Part shown: positions 1 through 5,683 of the stretch, one piece after another | Position numbering within the stretch: the first letter of the stretch is position 1 | Layout: each line of letters begins with the position of its first letter | Assembly (NCBI GenBank): GCA_028822125.1 | Contig: JAPKEK010000191.1 | Location: forward strand, 1-5,683 | Direction: 5' to 3' | Length of the DNA: 5,683 nucleotides | Source of the DNA: Pseudomonadales bacterium | GTDB lineage: Bacteria > Pseudomonadota > Gammaproteobacteria > Pseudomonadales > Azotimanducaceae | Translations under genes and position numbers: made by a program | The notes under the pieces: generated by a model | Told to the model about the DNA's origin: nothing | Seen by the model: only the letters and a program-made list of their open reading frames with translations | The model's database searches: none

Positions 1-1
1 T

Positions 2-646
2 GTCGTTTATCTTTACCGAGATAACTTCGATCAATTACCGCAGCAAAAGCACCTGGACAGGGAGAAGTGGGTCATCGAAGAGTCAGCCAAGTTAAACAAA
101 TTATTGCCCACTGCGATCGATCCGGCAGAAAGTTATCTGAAAGGCAAAGGGCTGCATGTCCTGAATCGACGTCAGTTAGGTTGCCTGCAACTGCTCTATG
201 CTTGGCGTGAAAGACTTGCTAGATCAGAAAATGTACCGCGCAACCGCATCGTTGAACCCAAGCAATTGTTCTCTGTTGCCCGATTGGGCTTGGATTCGAT
301 CCAGAAACTCAGGGAACAATCCGATTTATCCTCCCGGCAGTTGCGGCGGTATGGATCGCAGCTACTGGAAGTGATGCAACAAGGCAAAAACAGGCTTGAA
401 ACGGATCTACCTCAAAGTATTCTGGCTGATTCTGAACCGCTTGATAAAAAGAAACTAAAGAAATTGAAAGAAACTGTCGATAAACGGGCAAGTGAGCTAG
501 GTATTTCACCGGAACTCTTATCAAGACGACGGGACCTGGAGAGCCTGTTGCGTACTGCAAGGCAAGGCGTTGCAGTACTACCAGACTTTATGAAGGGCTG
601 GCGTGAAGAGGTAATTGGCCATACTTTGTTAGAAGCGGTTCAGTGA
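2..646 (+). CDS. rnd: Ribonuclease D, C-terminal part (5' end outside window)
   Basis: RNase D is a cytoplasmic 3'-5' exoribonuclease that trims the 3' ends of tRNA precursors and other small RNAs. The reading frame is open from base 2 to a TGA stop at 644-646, giving 214 visible residues. It opens with VVYLY; base 1 (t) would be the last base of a GAT codon. The edge therefore appears to cut just after the last catalytic Asp of the DEDD nuclease domain, which in E. coli lies in a YAAADVWYL context. An HRDC domain follows at about visible residues 54-128 (LNRRQLGCLQLL onward, with AWRERLAR and VPRNRIV). A second HRDC-like helical region then ends in the family-typical tail FMKGWREEVIG, matching ISGWRGELMA in E. 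coli. The C-terminus looks intact. The catalytic domain cannot be judged because it is outside the window. Similarity was judged from memory of E. coli and Pseudomonas proteins. Confidence 0.93.
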   Translation, partial: VVYLYRDNFDQLPQQKHLDREKWVIEESAKLNKLLPTAIDPAESYLKGKGLHVLNRRQLGCLQLLYAWRERLARSENVPRNRIVEPKQLFSVARLGLDSIQKLREQSDLSSRQLRRYGSQLLEVMQQGKNRLETDLPQSILADSEPLDKKKLKKLKETVDKRASELGISPELLSRRRDLESLLRTARQGVAVLPDFMKGWREEVIGHTLLEAVQ

Positions 647-652
647 CTCTTT

Positions 653-705
653 AACGGTATGGTAAACGGATAAATGGGTGAACGGGTGAACGGGAAGGTA
701 AACGG
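653..705. repeat. Short spaced direct repeats, consensus GGTRAACGG
   Basis: Four copies of the nonamer GGTRAACGG lie at 661-669 (GGTAAACGG), 677-685 (GGTGAACGG), 685-693 (GGTGAACGG) and 697-705 (GGTAAACGG). Another AACGG core lies at 653-657. The AACGG cores start at 653, 665, 681, 689 and 701, so all spacings are multiples of four (12, 16, 8, 12). The array begins 6 bp after the rnd stop codon and does not extend into the gene. Its function is unknown. It could be decayed tandem-repeat DNA or a cluster of protein-binding sites; it is not an obvious terminator because no stem plus T-tract is visible. Confidence 0.7.
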
Positions 706-761
706 TTTGTAAGCACACTATTGAAAGCATCCTTTGGGGCCTCATGCTGAATGGGGCGGGA

Positions 762-793
762 TTCATATGATGAGAAGTTCATATAATGAAAAG
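762..793. repeat. Tandem 16-bp direct repeat upstream of ycgN
   Basis: Two directly abutting 16-bp units match at 14 of 16 positions: TTCATATGATGAGAAG (762-777) and TTCATATAATGAAAAG (778-793). The two differences are both G to A. Unit two contains a perfect TATAAT and unit one the near match TATGAT in the same place. The pair ends 14 bp before the ycgN start codon, so it lies where a promoter or operator would be expected. It may be a local duplication of a promoter element or a tandem binding site. Confidence 0.75.
782..787 (+). promoter_or_regulatory. Possible -10 element for ycgN (TATAAT)
   Basis: A perfect TATAAT lies 20 bp before the ATG at 808, inside the second unit of the tandem repeat. 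The sequence 16-18 bp upstream (around 758-765, gggattca) does not resemble TTGACA, and there is no extended -10 TGn. If it is used, the promoter is activator-dependent or weak, and the 5' leader would be only about 14 nt. This region is AT-rich, so a chance match is possible. Confidence 0.3.
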
Positions 794-807
794 TATAAGA
801 TGCGGGG

Positions 808-1278
808 ATGTATGCGGCTAATGTCAACGGTTACCGTAAAGTGAGTTTCTGGAAGGAAAAGACGCTGCTTGAAATGACGCAAGGGGAGTGGGAGTCCTTG
901 TGCGATGGCTGTGCGCGTTGCTGCCTTCATAAATTGCAGGACCTGGAAACAGACCTGGTCTACTACACCAGTGTTGCATGTCAGTATCTGGATCAGGACA
1001 CGTGTCGGTGCCAGAATTATAAGCAAAGAAATGAACTGGTCCCCAGTTGCATAATATTAAAGCCATCGCACATGGAAGAATATAGCTGGTTGCCCGATAC
1101 CTGTGCCTACCGTTTAATTCATGAGGGTAAAGAACTATTCTGGTGGCATCACCTGGTTTCTGGGCGGGACGATACGGTTCATGAGGCCAACATATCCGTG
1201 AACGGAAAATGTATTTCAGAGACCCATGTTCATCCGGATGATTTTGAAGAGAATATTATTAAGTGGGTTGAACAATAG
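808..1278 (+). CDS. ycgN: YcgN-family cysteine-cluster protein
   Basis: This is a conserved gammaproteobacterial protein of unknown function in the CxxCxxCC family (formerly the UPF0260 type), thought to bind metal or an iron-sulfur centre through clustered cysteines. The product has 156 residues, near the family's usual size of about 150. The signature WESLCDGCARCC places cysteines at 32, 35, 38 and 39. Further family cysteines are C58 (VACQYL), C66 and C68 (TCRCQNY), C81 (SCI) and C99 (PDTCAYRL). The WHHLVSG and VHEANISVNG stretches match Pseudomonas-type homologues; C135 may be an extra cysteine. An in-frame stop at 796-798 makes ATG 808 the first possible start, but its only purine-rich sequence (GCGGGG) abuts the start codon. 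GTG 841 (then SFWKEKT) fits the family N-terminus about as well. The next gene follows after 9 bp, suggesting co-transcription. There is no signal peptide or membrane segment. Confidence 0.93.
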   Translation: MYAANVNGYRKVSFWKEKTLLEMTQGEWESLCDGCARCCLHKLQDLETDLVYYTSVACQYLDQDTCRCQNYKQRNELVPSCIILKPSHMEEYSWLPDTCAYRLIHEGKELFWWHHLVSGRDDTVHEANISVNGKCISETHVHPDDFEENIIKWVEQ

Positions 1279-1287
1279 GGATGCAGG

Positions 1288-1614
1288 GTGATAAATGATT
1301 ATCTGTTAGCCTGGTTGGTTTACCTGGTTGCTGGTTGTCTCATGGCAGCTGTAGTCTGGCGGGTAACTTCCCGTGCAAGTTACTCTTGGCGGGCACTTAT
1401 CAGAGGAACTTATCTTGTTATTACCTTTACGCCCTGGGTACTCATCGACTATCCCGGCTTTTATGCCCCGGCATTTATAATTTTGATAATGGATCTGTTT
1501 CTTAAGGGCTCAGGTAATAGCCTGGCAGGCGGTCTGGCGCTGCTTGGATCTTTTACTTTCATGCTGATTTTCCTCAGTTTCCGGGCATTTAGGAAGTCAA
1601 GCCAGGCACCCTAG
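1288..1614 (+). CDS. Small conserved-type inner-membrane protein, function unknown
   Basis: This 108-residue, strongly hydrophobic protein has about four membrane segments: roughly residues 5-24 (LLAWLVYLVAGCLMAAVV), 40-53 (GTYLVITFTPWVLI), 58-72 (FYAPAFIILIMDLFL) and 79-98. The loop between the first two has R25, R29, R36 and R39, which suggests that side faces the cytoplasm. The tail (FRAFRKSS) is also basic, so simple four-helix topology does not satisfy the positive-inside rule at both places, and one segment may be re-entrant. The start is GTG 1288. An in-frame TAG at 1276-1278 rules out anything earlier, and the purine-rich GGATGCAGG just upstream is a tight ribosome binding site. It lies 9 bp after ycgN and is probably in the same operon. 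I recall similar small proteins (AWL near the N-terminus, YAPAF plus D in the third segment) next to ycgN in pseudomonads, but assign no function. Confidence 0.75.
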   Translation: MINDYLLAWLVYLVAGCLMAAVVWRVTSRASYSWRALIRGTYLVITFTPWVLIDYPGFYAPAFIILIMDLFLKGSGNSLAGGLALLGSFTFMLIFLSFRAFRKSSQAP

Positions 1615-1675
1615 AAGTCATCGAGTTGAACCCATTTGCGCAGCTTATAGTGATTGGCTGAGAATTCTTGAGTGC

Positions 1676-1727
1676 TTGCTATGCATCACCAGTCAAATTA
1701 AAGTACCCACCCAGAGCTAATTATATT
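1676..1727 (+). promoter_or_regulatory. Weak sigma-70-like promoter elements ahead of the MoxR gene
   Basis: The 139-bp gap 1615-1753 separates the ycgN pair from the ATPase gene and is AT-richer than the genes. TTGCTA (1676-1681, 4 of 6 to TTGACA) is spaced 17 bp from TAAAGT (1699-1704, 4 of 6 to TATAAT). A second -10-like TATATT lies at 1722-1727, with no good -35. Either could serve the MoxR/VWA genes. The matches are weak and were picked by eye. Confidence 0.25.
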
Positions 1728-1753
1728 CATCAGATCAGGAAAGAAGCAGCCTT

Positions 1754-2623
1754 ATGAAATTTGCAAGCACGAGCACCTACATTGCTACAGAAGAGTTACA
1801 GATGGCAGTGAATGCAGCAGTAACGTTGGAAAGACCACTATTGATAAAAGGAGAACCGGGAACAGGTAAAACAATGCTTGCAGAGGAAATTGCGGCTTCC
1901 CTTGGCCTGCCGATCATTCCCTGGCATATCAAATCTACTACCAAAGCGCAGCAGGGCCTGTATGAATACGATGCTGTTTCAAGATTGAGGGATTCGCAGT
2001 TAGGTGATGATAAAGTCCATGACATTGGCAATTATATTGAAAAAGGTAAGTTATGGGATGCCTTTGATGCTGATAATAAGGTGGTTCTCTTGATCGATGA
2101 AATCGATAAGGCAGATATTGAGTTCCCCAATGATCTGCTGCTGGAACTCGACAAGATGGAATTTTTTGTCTATGAGACTGGTGAAATCGTTAAGGCTAAG
2201 GTGCGCCCGATTGTTGTGATTACCTCGAATAATGAAAAGGAACTACCGGATGCCTTTCTGCGCCGTTGTTTCTTCCATTATATCCAGTTCCCTAATCGTG
2301 AGACCATGCAGGAAATTGTCGATGTGCATCATCCGGATATAAAGAAAGATCTTGTCAAAGAAGCTATGGAAATTTTCTTTGATGTACGCAAGGTGCCGGG
2401 TCTGAAGAAAAAGCCCTCCACGTCAGAATTGATTGATTGGTTGAAATTGCTTATGGCCGATGATATTCCTGACGAAATACTGACCAATCGAGACACCTCG
2501 AAAGCCATTCCTCCGCTTTATGGTGCTCTGGTCAAGAACGAACAGGATGTACAGTTACTCGAGAGGCTGGCATTTATGAATCGACGTCAGGCGAGCGGCA
2601 ATAATTCCGGTGGACCCGGTTAA
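1754..2623 (+). CDS. MoxR-family AAA+ ATPase, partner of the downstream VWA protein
   Basis: MoxR AAA+ proteins are ATP-driven chaperones that usually work with a VWA-domain partner in assembling or metal-loading protein complexes; CoxD, in maturation of carbon monoxide dehydrogenase, is the best-known relative with a CoxE-type partner. The 289-residue product is a single AAA+ module. Walker A is GEPGTGKT (33-40) and Walker B is VVLLIDE (110-116), followed by IDKAD. Sensor 1 is at ITSNNEKELPDAF (N159/N160), and the paired arginines R170-R171 are the likely arginine finger. A helical lid domain follows at about 185-275, and the tail is short and flexible (SGNNSGGPG). All ATPase motifs look functional. 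The start is ATG 1754, preceded by AGGAAAGAAG at 1737-1746, a rather distant ribosome binding site. There is no signal peptide, so it is cytoplasmic. The VWA gene begins 98 bp downstream. The exact MoxR subfamily and the client are not determinable here; linkage to CO oxidation is not implied, since no cox structural genes are present. Confidence 0.93.
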   Translation: MKFASTSTYIATEELQMAVNAAVTLERPLLIKGEPGTGKTMLAEEIAASLGLPIIPWHIKSTTKAQQGLYEYDAVSRLRDSQLGDDKVHDIGNYIEKGKLWDAFDADNKVVLLIDEIDKADIEFPNDLLLELDKMEFFVYETGEIVKAKVRPIVVITSNNEKELPDAFLRRCFFHYIQFPNRETMQEIVDVHHPDIKKDLVKEAMEIFFDVRKVPGLKKKPSTSELIDWLKLLMADDIPDEILTNRDTSKAIPPLYGALVKNEQDVQLLERLAFMNRRQASGNNSGGPG

Positions 2624-2678
2624 ATTGGTTTTATTAGCAACTCTTGATTAAGAAGCTAGAATAAATGAGGCAGAATAC

Positions 2679-2696
2679 GGCCAGATGAAGTTGGCC
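2679..2696 (+). other. Small hairpin between the ATPase and VWA genes
   Basis: GGCCA (2679-2683) pairs with TGGCC (2692-2696) around an 8-nt spacer, extendable by one G-U pair. AGCTA (2654-2658) and TAGCT (2698-2702) could form an outer 5-bp stem around it. No T-tract follows, so it is not a typical Rho-independent terminator. It ends about 10 nt before the TAAGGA ribosome binding site (2706-2711) of the VWA gene and could tune mRNA processing or translation. The short stem could be chance. Confidence 0.3.
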
Positions 2697-2721
2697 ATAG
2701 CTAAGTAAGGAAACCACCAGA

Positions 2722-3873
2722 ATGCTGATAAACTTTTTTATGGAATTGAAAAAGACCAGGATTCCAGTATCGATTACGGAGTTACTCCAGTTGATAGAGG
2801 TCCTAAAGGCCAGACTGGTGTACGCAGACATCGATGAATTTTACTACCTGAGTAGAATGACGATGGTCAAGGACGAACGTCACTACGATAAATTTGATCG
2901 TGCGTTCAGTACTTACTTTAAAGGTCTGGAAGATCTTGCCAGTCTGCTGTCTTCGCTCATTCCGGATGAGTATCTGCGTCGAGAGTTTGAAAAATCCCTG
3001 ACCAAGGAAGAGCTTGAAAAGATTAAATCGCTGGGTGGCCTGGAAAAGCTGATTGAAGCCTTTAAAGAAGAGGTTGAGAAGGCGGCCAGGGGAGAAGGCG
3101 ATAAGAAAGATCAGGAAGGCAAGGGTAAGAACGGTCGTGGCAAGGAGGGCGATGACAAGCGGGGCAAGAAACGCCGTGGGCGTCGTCAGTGGGATAAGCG
3201 GGATTATAAAGGCTACGATGACAATGTTGAGTTAGGTACGCGGGGTATGAAAATTTCCATGCGTCGCCTGAGGAAACTTGCCCGAACTGGCGCCGATGAT
3301 GAGTTTGATATCGATACGACGATATCCAAGACGGCCAAGAATGGCGGGCTGCTGGATATCATTATGCGACCTGAACGCAAGAACACCGTGAAGGTCCTGC
3401 TGTTACTTGATAACGGCGGGTCGATGGATTCACATGTTCGAGTCTGTGAAGAGCTGTTCTCTGCAGCCAGGTCAGAATTCAAGCACCTGGAAACCTATTA
3501 TTTTCATAATTTCATCTATGACGGGGTGTGGAAAGAGCATAGAAGGCGTATGAATGAGCGAATCGATACCCATGACATATTGCACAAATATAGCCATGAC
3601 TATAAGGTAATATTCGTTGGCGATGCCACTATGGCGCCGTACGAGATCACCCATTCGGGCGGTAGCGTTGAGCATTGGAATGAAGAGGCAGGCGCAGTCT
3701 GGTTTCAGCGAGTGCAGGATAATTTCGATAAGGTTATCTGGATCAATCCAACGCCCCTGGATACCTGGGAGTATTCCACTTCAGTGGGACTGACCAAGAA
3801 ACTCATTGAAGATCAAATGTTTCCCCTGACCATTCGTGGTATTGAAGAAGGTATGAATTTCCTGTCTAAGTAG
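2722..3873 (+). CDS. CoxE-like VWA-domain protein, partner of the MoxR ATPase
   Basis: The 383-residue product has three parts. An alpha-helical N-terminal region (about 1-120, INFFMELKKTRIPVSITE onward) is typical of CoxE-like (COG3825-type) proteins. A very hydrophilic linker (about 121-165) is rich in Lys, Gly, Asp and Arg. A C-terminal von Willebrand A domain spans about 220-383. The first metal-site (MIDAS) motif reads D230-N-G-G-S234 after the strand VKVLLLL, so it is DxGxS rather than the canonical DxSxS. A second acidic residue of the site is probably D301 in VIFVGDATM. The end contains WINPTP and a hydrophobic closing segment. No signal peptide is visible, so it is likely cytoplasmic. 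ATG 2722 has a good ribosome binding site (TAAGGA, 2706-2711). By family knowledge the VWA protein binds the ATPase and helps recognise the client; the client is unknown. The low-complexity linker is in frame and shows no sign of a frameshift. Confidence 0.9.
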   Translation: MLINFFMELKKTRIPVSITELLQLIEVLKARLVYADIDEFYYLSRMTMVKDERHYDKFDRAFSTYFKGLEDLASLLSSLIPDEYLRREFEKSLTKEELEKIKSLGGLEKLIEAFKEEVEKAARGEGDKKDQEGKGKNGRGKEGDDKRGKKRRGRRQWDKRDYKGYDDNVELGTRGMKISMRRLRKLARTGADDEFDIDTTISKTAKNGGLLDIIMRPERKNTVKVLLLLDNGGSMDSHVRVCEELFSAARSEFKHLETYYFHNFIYDGVWKEHRRRMNERIDTHDILHKYSHDYKVIFVGDATMAPYEITHSGGSVEHWNEEAGAVWFQRVQDNFDKVIWINPTPLDTWEYSTSVGLTKKLIEDQMFPLTIRGIEEGMNFLSK

Positions 3874-3891
3874 CATTTTACAGGAAGCGCA

Positions 3892-3906
3892 GCAAGGCCG
3901 CTTTGC
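3892..3906 (+). terminator. Possible weak hairpin terminator after the VWA gene
   Basis: GCAAGG (3892-3897) and CTTTGC (3901-3906) can form a 6-bp stem with one G-U pair and a 3-nt loop, 18 bp past the VWA stop codon. An alternative 5-bp stem AAGCG/CGCTT (3885-3889 with 3899-3903) competes with it. No clear T-run follows (next bases CTAGGGTCCTTTG), so as an intrinsic terminator it would be inefficient. hrpA starts only 40 bp later and may be partly read through. Confidence 0.3.
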
Positions 3907-3945
3907 CTAGGGTCCTTTGTGATTAACATGCCATGAGCAGATCAG

Positions 3946-5683
3946 GTGAAACAGAATTCATCAATTTTCCAGCGAGCGCTAGACACTTGCATGATTCGCG
4001 ACCGATTCAAGTTGAATCGGCAGTGGCAGCAACACGGTATGTCAAAGCGTTTGGATCAGCGTTTGCAGGAATCCAAGGCACTCGCAGATCAGCGTAGAAA
4101 AAACGCGCCCGCTATCCGTTATCCTGAAATTTTGCCGGTCAGTGGTCGGGTCGACGATATTAAACAGGCGATCCGTAACCATCAGGTGATTATACTGGCG
4201 GGTGAAACGGGGTCGGGCAAGACCACCCAGATACCAAAAATCTGCCTCGAACTGGGTCGCGGTGTCTATGGGATAATCGGCCATACTCAGCCACGAAGAG
4301 TAGCGGTTCGTACCGTTTCTGCCCGGCTCGCTGAAGAGTTGAATGTAACCTTGGGAGAGCAGGTCGGATATCAGATTCGTTTCAGTGATCGTAGTAAGGC
4401 GATATCACAGGTTAAAGTCATGACCGATGGTGTGCTCCTGGCTGAGACGCAGCATGACCGCTTTCTAGAAAATTATGACACCTTGATTATTGATGAAGCT
4501 CACGAGCGTAGCCTGAACATCGATTTTTTAATCGGTTACATCAAACGAATTCTTCCCAAGCGACCCGATCTCAAAGTCATCATCACCTCGGCGACGATTG
4601 ATCTGGACCGATTTTCCCATCACTTCAAACAAGCACCGATTATAGAGGTGTCTGGGCGCACTTATCCCGTGGAAGTCTGCTATCGCCCCCTTGTTGAGCA
4701 GGAAAAGCGAGAAGATTCAGATGAGCGTATGTACAAGGGAGTGCTCAATGCACTGGATGAGATAAGGGTGCTGGAACGCGCTCATGGCTCACCTGGCGGT
4801 GTGTTGATTTTTCTCAGTGGGGAAAGGGAAATTCGTGAGCTGGCGCTGCTTATCAAGCGCAGTAGTCAATTTAAGGGTGAACTTTTACCGCTATATGGTC
4901 GTTTGAGTAACAGTGAGCAGAACCGGGTGTTTGCGCCTGTACGGCAAAGTCGCATTGTACTGGCTACTAATGTTGCAGAAACCTCATTGACAGTGCCTGG
5001 CATACGCTATGTTATTGATGCTGGCCTTGCTCGTATTTCCAGGTATTCGGTTAATTCCAAGGTTCAGAGGTTGCCGGTTGAACCCATTTCACGAGCCAGT
5101 GCGGATCAGCGTAAGGGCCGTTGTGGTCGAGTCAGCGCTGGGGTCTGCTTTCGGCTTTACTCCGAAGAAGATTTTTTGTCCAGACCTGAATTTACCACGC
5201 CGGAGATCCTAAGAACTAACCTGGCCGCGGTTTTGTTGCAGATGCTCAAATTGAGGTTAGGCGACGCAGCCAAGTTTCCGTTTATAGAGCGACCTGAGCA
5301 GAGACAGGTGAATGATGGTTTTATGCTGTTGCATGAGCTGGCGGCAGTGGATGAGCAACGGGCGTTATCAAAGACAGGTCGGCAGATTGCAGAATTTCCC
5401 ATTGATCTTCGGTTAGCGCGGATCATACTTGAGGCAAGGCGATTTGGTTGCCTTACTGAAATACTAGTGATCGTCAGTGCCTTGTCGATCCAGGATCCAA
5501 GAGAACGGCCCCAGGATGCCCAGCAGAAGGCCGATTTTCGGCATCGGGCCTGGCGACATGAGCAATCGGACTTTATGGATTACTGGACCCTGTGGGTCGA
5601 GTATGAAGCACTGAGGCAGGAATCCACTCAGGGCCAGTTACGACGATACTGTCGTGAGAATTTCCTGTCATTCCTGCGTATGC
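3946..5683 (+). CDS. hrpA: ATP-dependent RNA helicase HrpA, N-terminal part (3' end outside window)
   Basis: HrpA is a large DEAH-box (SF2) RNA helicase of proteobacteria, about 1300 residues in E. coli. It acts in the cytoplasm on mRNA and ribosome-associated RNA, including mRNA processing and rescue of collided ribosomes. The frame is open to the right edge, showing 579 residues. Visible motifs, numbered from GTG 3946: Walker A GETGSGKT (86-93), TQPRRVA, DEAH (183-186), SAT (215-217), the second-domain segment FLSGEREIRE, TNVAETSLTVPG (from 341) and QRKGRCGR (388-395). The winged-helix/ratchet region begins near ILRTNLAAVLLQM; the OB and HrpA-specific C-terminal regions are beyond the window. 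An in-frame TGA at 3934-3936 leaves GTG 3946 as the first possible start. Homology supports it: QRALDTCMIRDRF aligns with E. coli QQRLDSLMLRDRL, so ATG 3991 would be too short. No clear Shine-Dalgarno precedes 3946. All helicase motifs are intact. Confidence 0.96.
   Translation, partial: MKQNSSIFQRALDTCMIRDRFKLNRQWQQHGMSKRLDQRLQESKALADQRRKNAPAIRYPEILPVSGRVDDIKQAIRNHQVIILAGETGSGKTTQIPKICLELGRGVYGIIGHTQPRRVAVRTVSARLAEELNVTLGEQVGYQIRFSDRSKAISQVKVMTDGVLLAETQHDRFLENYDTLIIDEAHERSLNIDFLIGYIKRILPKRPDLKVIITSATIDLDRFSHHFKQAPIIEVSGRTYPVEVCYRPLVEQEKREDSDERMYKGVLNALDEIRVLERAHGSPGGVLIFLSGEREIRELALLIKRSSQFKGELLPLYGRLSNSEQNRVFAPVRQSRIVLATNVAETSLTVPGIRYVIDAGLARISRYSVNSKVQRLPVEPISRASADQRKGRCGRVSAGVCFRLYSEEDFLSRPEFTTPEILRTNLAAVLLQMLKLRLGDAAKFPFIERPEQRQVNDGFMLLHELAAVDEQRALSKTGRQIAEFPIDLRLARIILEARRFGCLTEILVIVSALSIQDPRERPQDAQQKADFRHRAWRHEQSDFMDYWTLWVEYEALRQESTQGQLRRYCRENFLSFLRM

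Noticed and set aside
653..705. CRISPR array
   Set aside because: The repeat is only 9 bp with 0-7 bp between copies; there are no spacers and no cas genes.
763..1066. Two antisense open frames across ycgN
   Set aside because: They mirror the conserved cysteine-rich ycgN sequence and have no plausible start context.
3213..3482. Antisense 89-residue open frame inside the VWA gene
   Set aside because: It lies wholly opposite a well-supported coding sequence, with no recognisable domain or own promoter; a shadow frame.
1754..3873. Carbon monoxide dehydrogenase maturation operon or a MoxR/VWA anti-phage system
   Set aside because: No cox structural genes, nuclease, protease or other effector lies nearby; the flanks are ordinary housekeeping genes, so neither assignment is supported.
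3933..4097. 54-codon + strand frame overlapping the hrpA start
   Set aside because: It has no ribosome binding site, no recognisable protein features and overlaps the homologous N-terminal region of HrpA; most likely chance.
4042..4284. Antisense 80-residue open frame inside hrpA
   Set aside because: It covers the reverse complement of the conserved Walker A region of HrpA and has no independent support.
5009..5212. 67-residue + strand frame inside hrpA
   Set aside because: It is out of frame with conserved helicase motifs (including QRKGRCGR), so it is a frame shadow.

Overview
The window looks like chromosomal housekeeping DNA from a gammaproteobacterium. This rests on three recognisable genes: the C-terminal part of RNase D (rnd), a YcgN-family cysteine-cluster protein, and the N-terminal part of the DEAH RNA helicase HrpA. 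All three resemble remembered Enterobacteria and Pseudomonas homologues closely. No database search was possible, so the genus is not claimed.

Layout: every convincing gene is on the + strand. rnd runs from the left edge to 646 without its catalytic N-terminus. A 161-bp gap follows (647-807). It carries two separate short-repeat arrangements: a spaced GGTRAACGG array and a tandem 16-bp duplication containing TATAAT. Next come ycgN (808-1278) and, 9 bp later, a small hydrophobic membrane protein starting at GTG (1288-1614). A 139-bp gap with weak promoter-like elements leads to a MoxR-type AAA+ ATPase (1754-2623). After a 98-bp gap with a small hairpin comes a CoxE-like von Willebrand A (VWA) protein (2722-3873). 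A 72-bp gap then precedes hrpA, which runs off the right edge (3946-5683).

Function: the MoxR ATPase and VWA protein form a classic two-gene ATPase/adaptor unit. Such pairs are thought to act as chaperones in the maturation or metal loading of protein complexes, but the client here is unknown. The flanking genes rnd and hrpA are both RNA-processing enzymes. The ATPase/VWA unit sits between them without any RNA-related domain of its own. YcgN is a putative metal-binding protein of unknown function.

I see no tRNA, rRNA, CRISPR array, insertion sequence, phage gene or defence system. The most noteworthy items are the MoxR/VWA pair with its non-canonical MIDAS (DxGxS), the apparent absence of ycgL between rnd and ycgN, and the two repeat arrangements in the rnd-ycgN gap.
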